Positions 10,152 to 21,359 of a DNA stretch of 64,000 bases are shown here, piece by piece. Source of the DNA: Carettochelys insculpta (Eukaryota; Chordata; Testudines; Carettochelyidae); assembly GCF_033958435.1 (NCBI RefSeq), contig NC_134138.1, positions 270,421,798 through 270,485,797 of the forward strand, read 5' to 3'. Each line of letters begins with the position of its first letter. The stretch's first letter is position 1. The position numbers and the translations under genes are program-made. Below the pieces are notes generated by a model. The model saw only the letters and a program-made list of their open reading frames with translations. It was not told the origin of the DNA and made no database searches.

Positions 10152-10739
10152 TCTACAGGTTGAACCTCTCTAATCCAGAATGCTCTCATCTGGCAAAAGC
10201 CGTAATCCAGCATAATTTTAGTTAGCTGGACAACCACTTATCATGGGTGTGGCCATATTTCCCATAGTTCCATAAAGTTTGTTTCCAGCCACCAGTTCTG
10301 GGTCTCTGTGTTCTGGGATGTTATTTAGCTGTAATTTACAGCTAAGTGTTTTCAGAGGCTGGGTCTACAGTTGCTGCAAAAGATCAAACGCTGAGATTAG
10401 ATCTTCTGGGGTGGCGTGCCATTTTGCGCATGCGTGAAGCGGCTCGTTATGGAGTCAATGTTGACCCTGGAACTCCCTGTGGGCGTCAAGGATTAAGGAA
10501 TGCCAACGAAAGGAGTGCTTCCATCGGCACTTTGCAGTGGAGACAGGGACAAATACTGACAGCTGCAAAATCAATTTTTAGTAAGCAATTGGTGTACCTA
10601 AAATTGCATAGCAGCTGTCAATGTTCCAGGTAAGTATAGACCCAGCCTAAGAGGCCAGTAAGCAGTGGAAGTGTTGGCAATGATGCCAGGCAATATGACC
10701 TCCCGTGGTTCTGCAAATTCTCTCATCTGGCACTGGTCA
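10152..10739 (+). mobile_element. DNA-transposon-like repeat inserted in the CR1/L3
   Basis: It begins TACAGGTTGAACCTCTCTAA and TCCAGAATGCTCTCATCTGG, a start typical of a repetitive element in turtle DNA with a TA-CAGG terminus. It resumes after the nested MITE with CTCTCATCTGGCACTGGTC. The right terminus is incomplete, so the class (possibly pogo/Tigger-like) is inference. It interrupts the flanking LINE at the same homology position on both sides. Confidence 0.55.
10357..10647. mobile_element. MITE with GGCTGGGTCTAC termini, nested
   Basis: The left end GGCTGGGTCTACAG (10357) is mirrored by TATAGACCCAGCC at 10635-10647. TAA follows on the right, but the left flank (AGA) does not match it. 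The interior contains AAAATCAATTTTTAGTAAGC and a CpG-containing segment GCGCATGCGTGAAGCGGC. It has no homology to family A beyond its termini. It is the third layer of the nest. Confidence 0.65.
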
Positions 10740-10944
10740 GATTAATTTCATTTGGTGACACCTAGTTCTTGTGTTATAGGAACAAGTAAACAACTTTTCC
10801 TTATTCACTTTCTTCAAACCAGTCGTGATTTTCTAGATCTCTATTATATCCCCCTTAGTCCTCCCTTTTCCAGGATGAAAAGTACCAGAAGTGTCTAGTC
10901 ATTTAATTTTTGTTGGGATGGGGGCCACCCAGCCTGTGAAATGT

Positions 10945-11164
10945 TAGGCCTGATTTTTTTTCCCAAAGGTGCTGACCACCTGCATATCTGGAGGGAAGTT
11001 AGTGAGAGCTGCAGGTGCCAAGCCCTTTTGAAGGGGAGGCTGTTGAGATCCTTTATTATTTTTCTTACTCAACATTACTTGTCCTGCAGTAGCATGTGGA
11101 GCTTGGCCCCATTGTGCCAGGTGCTGAATAAAGAGAGTAACAATCCTAGTCTCTAAGAAGTAAG
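10945..11164 (-). repeat. Ancient interspersed repeat remnants, including copy 2 of the 8.9-kb family
   Basis: At 10945-11035 a GGCCTGATTTTTTTTCCCAA ... AGCTGCAGGTGCCAAGCC stretch forms a loose inverted repeat seen often in sauropsid DNA. At 11060-11164 TTATTATTTTTCTTACTCAA followed by TTGGCCCCATTGTGCCAGGT matches, in reverse, the repeat at 8905. Both calls rest on recall of repeat landmarks. Confidence 0.4.
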
Positions 11165-11653
11165 TATGGGTTTTCTATTTAGGTCAATTTTGCTAATTAT
11201 CACTCTGTGCAGCCAGCACAGAAAGAATCACAGAAATCACACTCCTGAGAAGAAAAGGACTTCTATTACAATCAGAGGGGCTCCTGTGCCAAGGAATACC
11301 CATGGGTGATTGGGTGGGTGAACACTTTTTGGAGTTTGGAAAGCCAGGACTCTAAACACTGGCTCATTTTGTCATCTGATAGCAACCAAGCTACCCAAGC
11401 TTCCATTCAGGAAAGACTTGCTGAGGTATCTGGGGAGGGAACTGTGTTCCCATAAGGGCAGGATATACACCCAGAAGTAAGATCATGGGGTTGTTCCTAC
11501 AGGGATCTTGAGGAAGTTAGATAGGTGTATTTCTTCACCAGCTGTCTTGAGGCATGGGGAACTCATCCTCCCTGGTATGATCATCAGGACCTACAACCTT
11601 TAGGTTTTCACTTGTGCCCTGGCTGACACCAGCTGACACTGTACCTGGTGAAG
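11165..11653. other. No feature recognised
   Basis: Unique-looking sequence. Nothing supported. Confidence 0.4.
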
Positions 11654-14600
11654 TCATAGAATCATAGACTCACAGGGCTGGAAGGGACCTCAGGAGGTCA
11701 TCGAGTCCAGCCCCCTGCTTCAAGCAGGATCCACCCCAACTAAGTCATCACAGCCATGATTATGTCAAGCTGGGACTTAAAAACCTCTAGAGATGGAGAT
11801 TCCACCACTTCTTTAGGTAACACATTCCAGTCCTTCACCACCGTCCTGGTGAAGTAGTTTTTCCTAATATCCAACCTACTTCTCTCTTTCTCTAACTTCA
11901 GACCATTGCTCTTTGCTCTGTCATCTGTCACCACTGAGAACAGTTTCTCTCCATCCTCATTAGAGCTCCCCTTCAAGAAGTTGAAGGCTGCTATTAAATC
12001 ACTCCTCAGACTTCTCTTCCGCAAACTAAATAAGCCCAAATCCCTCAGCCTCTCCTCACAGGTCATGTACTTCAGCTCCTTAATAATTTCCATTGCTCTC
12101 TGCTGAACCTGTTCCAGCACATCCATGTCCTTTCTATACTGGGGGCCCCAGAACTGGATGCAGTACTCCAGATGTGGCCTCACCAGTGCCAAATAGAGGG
12201 GAACAACAACTTCTCTAGATCTGCTTGAAATGGTCCTTCTAATCTACCCCAATATGTCATTGGCCTTCTTGGCTACAAGACCACACTGTTTACTCATATC
12301 CAGCCTTTCATCCACCATAATCCCTTGGTCCCTTTCCACTGTACTGTTTAGCCAGTCGGTCCCCAGACTATAACAATGTTTGGGATTCTTCTGTCACATG
12401 TTCAGGACTCTACACTTCTCCTTGTTGAACCACATCAGATTTCTTTTGGCCCAATCCTCCAATTTATCCAGGTCACTCTGGATCCTATCTCTACCTTCCA
12501 ATATATCTACCTTTCCCTCTAGTTTGGTGTCATCCACAAATCTGCTGAGAGTGCATTCCAGTTCCTCATCTAGGTCATTAATAAAGATGTTGAACAACAC
12601 CGGCTCCAGAACCAAGCCTTGGGGCTCTCCACTTGAAACTGACTGCCATCCAGATATTGAGCCATCAACCACTACCTGTTGGGCCCAACCATAAAGCCAG
12701 CTTTCTATCCATCTCATAGTCCATGTATCCAATCCATACTTCCTTGATTTATGGGCAAGAATCTTGTGGGAGACTGTATCAAAATCTTTGCTGAAGTCAA
12801 GGTACGTCACAACCACTGACTTCCCCATGTCTACAGTGCCTGTTACCTCTTCATAGAAGCTAATCAGATTGGTAAGGCAGGACTTGCCCATGGTGAAGCC
12901 ATGGTGGCTATTTTTGATCACTTTACCCTCTTCCAAGTGCTCCAAAATAGATTCCTTGAGGATCCCTTCCATTATTTCCCCAGGTACTGAGATAAGGCTG
13001 ATGGGTCTATAATTCCCTGGATTGTCCTTTTTTAAAGACAGCCACTGCATTTGCCTTTTTCCACTCATCCAGAATCTCTCCCGATCTCCAAGAGTCTTCA
13101 GAGATAATGGCCAAAGGCTCGGCGATGACATCTGCCAATTCCCTCAGTACCCTTGGGTGCATTAAATCCAAACCCATGGATTTGTGTACATCTAAGTTTT
13201 CCTAAGTAGCTCTTAACTTATTCCTTCCCCACTGATGGCTGCCCTCCACCATCTCATATTGTATTGTCTAGCACCGTAATGTGGGAGCTCTCCTTGTCTT
13301 TGAAGACTGAAGCAAAAGAAGCAATGAGTACTTCAGCTTTTCTTACATCATCTGTCACTAGGTTACCTGTCTCACCCAATAATGGCCCCACACCATCCCT
13401 GATAACCCTCTTATTGTTAACATGCCTGTAGAAACCTTTCTTGTTACCCTTCACATCCCTTGCCAGCTGCAGTTCCAATCGTGCCTTTGCTGTCCTGATT
13501 ACTGCCCAGCATTTTCCAGCCATATATTTATACTCCTCTTTAGTCATGTGTCCAAGTTTCCACTTCTCAATCATCCTTTTTGAGTTTAAGTTGACCAAGG
13601 ATTTCCATGTTAAGCCAACCTGGTTGCCTACCATATTTGCATTTCTTACTATGCAGTGGGATTATTTGTTCCTGTGCCTTCATCAAGACTTCTTTAAAAT
13701 ACTGTCAGTTCTCCTGAACTCTTTTCCCCTTCATCTTCATTTCCCAGGGGATCCTGCCCATCAGTTCTCTCAGGGAGTCGAAGTCTGCTCTTCTGAAATC
13801 AAGGGTCTATGTATTACTGCTCACCTTTCTTCCTTTTGTAAGGATCTTGAAATCTACTATCTCCTGATCACTACAGCCCAGGTTGCCACCCACTTCTATT
13901 TCTCCTAATAGTTCTTCCCTGTTTTTGAGCAGCAACTCAAGTTGTGCATGGACCCTGGTCAGTTCCTTCAGCACTTGTACCAGGAAGTTATCCCCAACAT
14001 TCTTCAAGAACTTCCCGGATTGCCTGTGTGCTGCTGTATTGGTCTCCCAACAAACGTCTGGATGATTAAAGTCTCCCATAAGAACTAGGGCCTGTGATTT
14101 GGAAGCTTCACTAAGCTGCCTGAAGAAAGCCTCATCTATCTCCTCTCCCTGATCTGGCGGCCTATAACAGACACCAACTACAACATCACCTCTGTTACTT
14201 CCACCTCTAAGCTTAACCCAAAGACACTCAGCTGGCTTTTCTCCCTCCTCACACTGGAGCTCTGAGCAATCATACTGCTCCCTCACACAGAGCGCAACTC
14301 CTCCTCCTTTTCTCCCCTGTCAGTCCTTCCTAAACAGTTTATAACCTTCCATGACCGTGCTCCAGTTATGCAAATCATCCCACCAAGTCTCCATTATTCC
14401 AACCACTTAATACTTCTTAGACTGTGCCAGGACCTCTAGTTCCTCCTGTTTGTTTTCCAGGCTTCTTGCATTTGTGTACAAGCACCTTAGAGAAGTGACT
14501 GATTGGCCCATTTTCTCCTCCTCACACAGGAATCCTACTTTGTTGTTTCTTACGCCTTCCCCACTTACCACAGGTTCGTACAGTTGGCTTTTCCCCAACC

Positions 14601-14690
14601 ATGGGTCAGACACTGGCATTGATAACCATCCCAAAACTTACCCCACTAGTGAACCCATTGAAGTCAATGATGTGTAAGGTGCTGCCAGCC
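11654..14690 (-). mobile_element. Nearly full-length CR1 LINE
   Basis: The 3' end at about 11654-11675 carries the CR1 hallmark of short tandem ATTCTATGA-type repeats (plus strand TCATAGAATCATAGACTC), followed by the GGCTGGAAGGGACCTCAGGA and TCCAGCCCCCTGC landmarks. From there the minus strand runs through the whole second ORF (C-terminal region, RT, linker, AP endonuclease, N-terminus) to about 14.63 kb. The 5' end beyond 14.69 kb is not recognisable, and no ORF1 is seen, so the copy is 5'-truncated near the start of ORF2. It is the longest retroelement in the window. Confidence 0.92.
11740..14634 (-). pseudogene. CR1 ORF2 (AP endonuclease plus reverse transcriptase), broken
   Basis: Five open pieces follow in order on the minus strand. 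14634-14407 holds the N-terminus with LRCLYTNARSLENKQEELE. 14286-13807 is the endonuclease, with the MGDFNHPDV.W motif. The later conserved SDH motif reads SDQ here, so the catalytic His is gone. 13634-13254 is the linker. 13131-12394 is a 245-codon RT piece with LDFSKDFDTVSHKIL, PQG and FVDDTKL. 12192-11740 is the C-terminal region with RPHLEYC and the FSLRKRSLRSDLI helix. Frames change between pieces, so several indels and stops separate them. The protein would have copied CR1 RNA at a nicked target, but this copy cannot. Confidence 0.92.
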
Positions 14691-16644
14691 ATGAGTAAGC
14701 CTATCTGGCCCCTTTGATCAGCTGAGAGACAGTTTCTCTACCAACACCCCAGCAATCAGACTTATGATTTAATTTAGGCCACAATAGTTCATGCACCAAA
14801 AGCCGTATTCTTGCTGCATTTCCATCTTCTTCCACGGCCCAGTCACATTTCGATATTGGGCACGAGGGGACAATATTCCCACCTGAAAGATCTTTAACTT
14901 AATTTCTTCCTTTTGCCTGAAATGTCAAGCCAAAGACTGGAAATGCAGTTAAGGTCATTAATCTCCAACCATTAAGTATTGAGATCTGACAAATATAACA
15001 ATTGATAATGTTCTGCAAAAGTCTCCTCATTACGGTTGCAAGTTATTACAGCTTTTCAGCTTTGATTCAGATAATGGCTATTTTGAAACAAGGAGCACAT
15101 GAGTCCCCCATCATCTCTGATACTCATCTCTGGTTTGTGGGATGCATGCAACCCATACTCTGGCATCACTGGATGTATCATGTAGTGCCCAAGCCACTAA
15201 ATTTTAAAGCTATAACCCATATGAGCAATGTGTTCCTCTTCCAACCTACAGTTGCAATTTATTTATTATTATTAATTATTATTAATATGATTTTTAAGCT
15301 TTTATATTTGTGATGGAATTGAACACAGCTCACTGTAAAATGCATTTCTATCTAAAAGGCTCGTATTTCCTCTTACTCCTGGTTGTTTTCCCCTATATAA
15401 TGTAAAGGAAATGGTTTTCAACAGCACATACTGTCTGATGAGAGTATGTGTTTTGTGGTGCAGACCCCACTGCTGGGCCATCAAGTCTGGTGTCCTGCTT
15501 TGCAAGTGGCCAGTACATGATGCCTCACAGGTGAAGATCCACCATTCTATAGCTGAGTACAATTACTGCCTGACCTCTTTGGATCTCAGTTTATGCCCTG
15601 AAGCATGATATTTGGTCATCAGTATCTCAGTACCTGCTGCAATAAATAGCTTTGTGGGTCATAAACATATCCAACTGAATCCACCTATGATGTTTAATCA
15701 TATTCAGCCCTCGCATGAAGCACATCTATGGCAGATCTCAAACAACTTGACTGTGTTTTGTAAGTGTGTATCTACCCTCAATTTATAGCTAGGGGAACCT
15801 GAGATACAAAGCTTAAATGAGTCAGTAGTGGAGCTAGGAATAAGACTGTACCTGCCTCCCAACTGTGGTACCTGAGTGCAACCCTGGGGGGGTCTATTAA
15901 TCTCTTTGCTGAGTAATCCTCCCCAGGACATCCTAACTGAATTCACAGTGGGATGTGACTGTTCCGTTGTGCCACTAAACAGCCTTGCACTGGCTTCCGT
16001 GACCAAGCGAGATCTGAAATGGACAAGGTCTAACATGTGGATTCAAGACTGACTTCCAACTCCCCCAGAGTTATTCTTTGGATTGTGAGTTCTGATTGGC
16101 CCTTTTGACACAAGGGAAGCCCAGTTTGTCAGCTCCGGCTCTGGACCCAAGTGTACCCAGAGCATGGGGATTGGGATCTTGTGTGTAGTCTTATAATCAG
16201 AACTGGACAGGTCCTGCTGGCCAATAAATACACAATATTGCCCAGACTCAACCCCCATTGAATAGTTTATCATTGATTTCAGAAGGCTTTGGCTCACACA
16301 CCCTGTATGAATTATCAATCAGAAAGTCTGTCGGGGCATCCATTATCTGCCCTGCCTTTCTTCCTCACTTATCTGTAAGAAAACCAATGAAGGAAGGGAT
16401 TATTGTTTCAATTTGTTTAAATCTTTCAGATGGTGAGTGAATGTTTTTTGCGTGAAAGATTTGTTGGAAGACTCACAAGGTTCAACACCTTCAGGTACCA
16501 ATCACGCTGTCATTCTGTCCTCTAGTTCACATTTGTTGCTGGTGCTCTCATGGCTGACTGATTGAGGCCAAAATATCTAAATGTATTTTTTATTTTAGAA
16601 GAAATGGAGTCAGGAAAGTTTTCAAAAACCCTGGCTTAGTCCAA
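14691..16644. other. No gene recognised; AT-rich patch
   Basis: 15256-15300 is an AT-rich run (TTTATTATTATTAATTATTA) that may be an old retroposon tail. The frames at 15002-15313 and 15704-16036 have no recognisable domain and no codon evidence. Nothing else is supported. Confidence 0.45.
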
Positions 16645-16875
16645 ATCACCACCATCATCATCAACAACAACCATGGTCTCAGCACTGGTTAGTGTCTGAC
16701 GCTGCCCTCACTGTTTCCTTCCATCTTTCCCTGTCCAGTGCAGAGTGGCTTAGTTTCTGTAGATTAGCTCTGCATCAATCTACTGTATCATCTGCCCAGG
16801 CTCTGTGGGGTCTGCCTCTCCTATTGGAATTGTCCATTATGTCAGCTACCTGGGTCCTTAGTCCAAATGGGAGAT
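16645..16875 (-). mobile_element. RTE-like LINE 3' fragment
   Basis: This copy aligns with the left part of the LINE at 46.95 kb (shared strings CCATCTTTCCCTGTCCA, TGCAGAGTGGCTTAGTTTCT and CTGTGGGGTCTGCCTCTCCT). On the minus strand it encodes the end of a reverse-transcriptase ORF (region around the DRERW motif of the better copy). Next to the 3' end is a short trinucleotide stretch, CACCATCATCATCAACAACA, the kind of tail expected of RTE LINEs. Confidence 0.7.
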
Positions 16876-17536
16876 GGAAATTTTGTGGAGCTCCATTTAG
16901 AATCAGGCTGGAGGTCAGATTTCAGCTGGTGTGAACAAATTAGGATCTTACTTGTGGTTTTATCCCCAGCAGAGAGGGGGCTGGGAGTAGATTGGCCCAT
17001 CGCATACCTGCTCCAGGCAGACATTCCTGGGGCAGCTCATAATAACAATAATTAACTCCTAGCTCATATACAGAGCATTTAATGTGCCTTACACAGTTGA
17101 CTGTGTCATTATCCACAGCATGACCTGGCGTATGTGAATGATCTTCAATCTCTTTGTGGATAAGGTAACATCTAAGCTTCAGAATTAAGTTCATTTCGGT
17201 TACATCAGTGATCATAAACTCCTGGAATTACATCACTTGTGCATGTTCACACAACACTCCTTGTGTTGACAGAGCACATCCACAGTTGGTGCTCTAGCAC
17301 CAAGACAGAGAGTAATTCACCCTGGGTAGCAATTCCACTGGGCAAAGCACTACCTTCCCCTGCTGGGAATTCTGGGAATGAATTGCAGTGCATCATGGGG
17401 GCAGGCTCACCACCCTATGATGCAGGTTTCTCTGACCCATAATTTGTAGGGCTTCCAACTATGTTTTGCACTGTTTTTCAGCTGCCTCTTTAAACTTTGC
17501 ACCCATCATCTCTGCCTCTAGTACTGCTCTCCAGTA
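16876..17536. other. No gene recognised
   Basis: Unique-looking sequence. Part of it (from about 17.24 kb) may belong to the Harbinger element whose transposase lies at 18.1 kb, since GGGAATTCTGGGAATG and ATCATGGGGGC segments are typical upstream parts of such elements, but I cannot prove it. Confidence 0.35.
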
Positions 17537-17652
17537 GGGTTCACAAACTTCCATAATAGTCCTGGAATCTCCAGGACTAAAAGATTGATGTTTAATTAGA
17601 GATGTCATATGATGAAATTTCCGGGAATGCATGCAACCAAAGCTGACACCTT
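17537..17652. mobile_element. Short MITE, 116 bp, TA-flanked, copy 1
   Basis: Left TA then GGGTTCACAAACTTCC, right CCAAAGCTGACACCTT then TA, with weak inverted ends. The interior CCTGGAATCTCCAGGA, GATTGATGTTTAATTAGAGA and ATATGATGAAATTTCC matches the kind of short element seen again, diverged, at 21.64 kb. Confidence 0.55.
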
Positions 17653-17655
17653 TAC

Positions 17656-17850
17656 AGGAGGGATAGCTCAGTGGTTTGAGCATTAGCCTACTAAATCCAG
17701 AGTCATGAACTCAATCCTTTAGGAGGCCATTTAGGGGTCTGGGGCAAATAGATTTAAAAAAAAAAATCCTGTCCAGGCTGGTGCTTGGTCCTGCTAAGAG
17801 GGCAGGGGACTGGACTACATGACCTCCTGAGGTTCTGTCCAGTCCTGTGA
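17656..17850 (+). mobile_element. tRNA-derived SINE
   Basis: A tRNA-like head begins at about 17656 with a box A TAGCTCAGTGG (17664-17674), and a box B-like TGAACTCAATCC follows at about 17707-17717. Then comes the SINE body GGAGGCCATTTAGGGGTCTG, an A-run (17756-17766), and a tail GGTGCTTGGTCCTGCTAAGA and GACTACATGACCTCCTGAGG that resembles a CR1 3' end. The head is the internal pol III promoter, and the CR1-like tail is how such SINEs borrow LINE machinery. Divergence and the degraded box B suggest it is old. Confidence 0.85.
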
Positions 17851-17979
17851 ACTGTGTATTGCCATTAATTATTAACCCTACTCTCCAGTCTTGTGCTAAG
17901 AACACAATGCAGCTGATCCCACAGTATTTCATGAGCTACAACTCTGAACAGCAACCTGTGGTGTGTGCCTTGCTGCAGG

Positions 17980-18990
17980 CCATAGAAAGAAAAAATTGAA
18001 GGTTGATATTAGCATTCATGAAGCAGCTGCTCATGGTGGACCATTGCTACTGGACCCTGGAAAATGAGCACTGAGTGATGGGATCAAACTGTAATGCAAA
18101 TACGGGATGAGGAGCTGTGGTGGGAGAGATGTTATATGTGCAACGCCACCTACCTTACTCTGTGTACAGTGCACCCCCTCCAGACGGCTGCCAGTAGGTT
18201 GTGAATTAGTCTGGGGTTGGGAAGTCTATTGCAGGGATTGTGCTGATGCAAAAGTGAAGGTCCATTAATTGACTCTCGCCAGGAAGGACTGTGACTCTGA
18301 GCAATGGACAAAAAATAGTGGATGTCTTCACGGCAATGGGATTCCTTAACTGTGGCGGGGAGATCGATGACACATACATCCCAATTTTGGCCACAGACCA
18401 TCTTGTGATGGAGTACTTTAACAGAAAGGGTTATTTTTTAAGGCATTACAGGTGCTGATAGATTTCTGGGATAATTTCACTGACATTGACATGGGGTGGT
18501 TGGGGACAGTGCATGATGCTATTGTTTTCAGGAACACTGGAAGCCTGTACAGAAAGCTGCATGCAGGGACTGTCTTTCCAGACCAGAAGAGTCCAACAGG
18601 GAATGCAGAAATGCTCATAGTGATTCTGGGAAACCCCTGCCTGCCCTTACTTCCATGGCTCTTGAAGCCTTGCACTGGAAACCTTCAAAGCCATCAGGAG
18701 CACTTCAGAAACAGCTTAAAAGGTGCAGAATGATGGTAGAATGTGGGTTTGGCAGATTAAAGGGTCACTGATGCTCCCTTTTTGGCAGGTTAGACCTTAA
18801 TTAGGAAAATATTTCCATGCTCATAACAGACTGCTGCGCTCTCTAAAAGGTTCCCAAGGGGTGAAGAATTGAGGTGCATTGCCTGGCAGCTAATTTTGAG
18901 CAGCCAGACACCAGGAGCATTACAGGCACTAAACAAGGTGGAGGATATTCAAATCAGAGAGGCTATAAAGCAGTATTTTGTGCTCAGATA
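17980..18990 (+). pseudogene. PIF/Harbinger transposase relic
   Basis: The best-preserved part starts near 18330. An AMGFLNCGGEIDDTYIPI-like segment carries the first catalytic Asp region (GGEIDDTYIPI corresponds to the family's G-(C/A)-IDGTHIPI). Next are DHLVMEYFNRKGYF (about 18395-18440) and, after a frame change, a WDNFTDIDMGWLGTVHDAIVF segment with the second Asp (HDA). Then come RKLHAGTVFPDQK, a LGNPCLPLLPWLLKP block with the family's GDPAYPLL motif, a RCRMMVECGFGRLKG helix with the third acidic residue region, and a decayed tail to about 18.99 kb. Stops and shifts, such as the TGA near 18450, make it dead. It would have cut and pasted elements with 3-bp duplications. The ends of the parent element are not recognised. 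It sits just after the SINE at 17.66 kb. Confidence 0.85.
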
Positions 18991-19680
18991 ATGAGTCCCA
19001 GTACTGTGTCCTTTTGTAAAGCATTCAGCTAGGCATTGTTTACTTGCCATCTTGAATGACCCTGTAAGGATTCCTCTGTAAGCACTAATTGTAGTTTAGA
19101 AATGTGCCGATTGCCCTGTGTATGAATGTTTGCTGCAATCATCCTGTGTAGGAGACAAATAAAAGGTTGCTGTCTTTATAATACTAAATTTGTATTAAAA
19201 ACAATACACAGATTAACATTTCTTACAGGCAACATGGTACTGAGCAGCACTCTTTCAAATGAAAATTGCCATCCTCAAGCCAAAAAACTTCAAAACCAGG
19301 TTGCAGCATGAAACTGGTGAGCTGGAACTAATATGCAAATGTGACACCATGAGAATGGGTCCGAATAGAAATTTGGAATGGTTCTCTCATTGCAATAAGT
19401 AATTGTCCACTGTAGGTACTCCTCATCCTTCTTAACCACATTCACCCTGATTGGATTGGCTTTCTCTTTCACAAGTGCTGCCAGCTATGTTAACTGGCCT
19501 AGTAGACCCACATTCACCCCTTCGGGGCCTGTGTAGAGCGTGCACCTCATTGCACTGGGCATCACCCTCATGACCCAAATACCAAGCTTGACTCAACAGA
19601 CCCCAGAACTGTACTGACATGGAGACTGAAGCTGTTCTTAGATTTGAAGTCACTCCAGCTGGATAGGTACAGTCTACGGT
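18991..19680. other. No feature recognised
   Basis: Unique-looking sequence. Nothing supported. Confidence 0.4.
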
Positions 19681-19760
19681 GATAGATAGATAGATAGGTA
19701 GATAGATATGGTGTATGGAGATTGATTGATTGATAGATAGATCGACCAATAGGTAGATAG
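19681..19760. repeat. GATA/GATT microsatellite
   Basis: GATAGATAGATAGATAGGTA at the start, interrupted by GGTGTATGGAGA, then GATTGATTGATTGATAGATA and AGGTAGATAG. It is a tetranucleotide array with interruptions. Confidence 0.9.
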
Positions 19761-21359
19761 AGTACATGAGGTGCAGAAGGCCTCTGCAAGTTACCATTTT
19801 GACATTCATAAACAGACACCTGAGCCCTCTCTCTCTCCAGCATTCAAAGGAGAGGCGCATGCTCTTCTTCTGGCACATCAACATGAACCGCCATCTGTCA
19901 AAGTGGCATGGTGCCTGATCTCTAATTGCATGCCAGTTTCCACACAGCCTTGGTGCCAAGCCAGTGTAGTATAGATTGGGAAGGAAGGCCACAAAACATT
20001 CCCTTCTGCAACCAGATCCGCCAGCTAGAGAAGTCCCAAATCAGGCCCACATGGCTTGTCCTGCGGGACGGCGTCTTGCAGACTCCTGTGGGCAAGCTAC
20101 CGACACAGATGGTCAAGTTTTCCTAGGTGTAAACCCTCATCCATGTGCACACACACACTCCTCATTGCTGACAGTTCAACCTGAAGAAGAGGAACTAGCT
20201 GTGCAGCTCCTGAACAAAGGTCATGCTGTGTTGGTTCTAGCTACCCTTTCCTTGGTGGTTTCCCTCTTTTGAGTCCCCTTTCCAATCCTTTACAACGTTG
20301 CATTCTTGTACACAGTCAAGCTGAGCTGCTCCCAACATGCATGTTATTTTTAGAAGGCTGCACAGCAGGGGCCCCCTTTCATTTGCCGGCATAAGGGGAT
20401 ACAAAATAGCTCTGACTTTTATTTCTTAGGGGAAATGGCTTGAGCAGAGCTGGGCAAATACCATTGAAGCAAATGGATTTGTGAATGTGGGTCTGACTTG
20501 AGTTCTTGTCCAAGGAATTCCTGCCTACAGGTAGAGTACCTGGGACAAAATCAGGTGGAAATGCACATTGTATAGGGGGTCAGGCCAGTCTCTTCTGCAC
20601 AGCCCTCTCACTGCCGCCAGATGTTACGGACTGTTTTTCACAAGTCCCATGATACATGGTCTTTTAGGAAAAGACACAGTCCTATGGTCAGCAACCAAAA
20701 GAGCAAGAAGAACCAATTTTTTCAAATTTGGTGAAAAGCTCAGTAATTCAAGAGTCGCACTGCATGCGAATACAAGACAGTCCATAATAATTGATGTCAA
20801 ACTATATTTTTATAACCCCTGTTTTAAGAACAGTGCACACACACATCCCACAATGCACTGTGCATCTTAAAAGGGGGAGTTATCCAATGTTTGAGATCAT
20901 ATATAGTTAGCTGTTTAGATATGAGTTGTTCATTGTTGGGCTTTTAGACCACCATTTATTGAAAATAATTAAGAAGATTTTTGTTTTGTTTTTGTTTGTG
21001 TTTTTGGTTTTTTTGCTTTACATTTATTGCTTTGGGAGTCACAAAGAAGTCCTTAAAGAGCTGCACTGGGCTGTGGAGCCACAGGTTATAGACCCTGGAC
21101 CCAGCCCAAGGAGTGATATGATTATGTGAGAATCTCAACTTTAATTCACACAAATATCCTAAGTTTCTAGCCTCACAATGGTAGAGAAAATGTTGACAGG
21201 TGAGGTCTGAAAGCGTGGTAATGAGGAGGCCAATAAGTAGCATCTCCAAATTCATTATTTTTTTTAGAAACATGAGATTTGTAAACTTTCGGGGGCATGA
21301 CTCACTGTTATTTGAGTAGGTGGGGCTGGGAATGACACGCCACCTGGAAACACTGCTTT
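19761..21359. other. No gene recognised
   Basis: Unique-looking sequence with a T-rich run near 20970-21020. Frames up to 105 codons show no domain. Nothing supported. Confidence 0.4.

Larger units (their letters stand above)
9804..10905 (-). mobile_element. Old CR1/L3-like LINE 3' region, split by a later insertion
   Basis: The plus strand reads as the reverse complement of a CR1-type 3' region. The first part (9804-10151) holds CGTAAGAATGGCCATAATGG, GGCAAGGAGTTCCACAGGTT and GAAGAAATACTTCCCTTTGT. The second (10740-10905) holds ATTTCATTTGGTGACACCTA, CTTGTGTTATAGGAACAAG and TCTATTATATCCCCCTTAGTC. Both belong to one element in the correct order, so the 588 bp between them arrived later. Decayed, no open frame. 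Confidence 0.75.

Noticed and set aside
12380..12694. 104-codon plus-strand frame over the CR1
   Set aside because: It is an antisense shadow of the CR1 reverse-transcriptase frame on the minus strand. The same holds for 13441-13908.
17656..17730. Functional tRNA gene
   Set aside because: Box A and a degraded box B exist, but the anticodon arm and acceptor stem do not fold properly and a SINE body follows. The same applies to the tRNA-like segments at 25.8, 34.9, 45.0, 59.7 and 62.0 kb.
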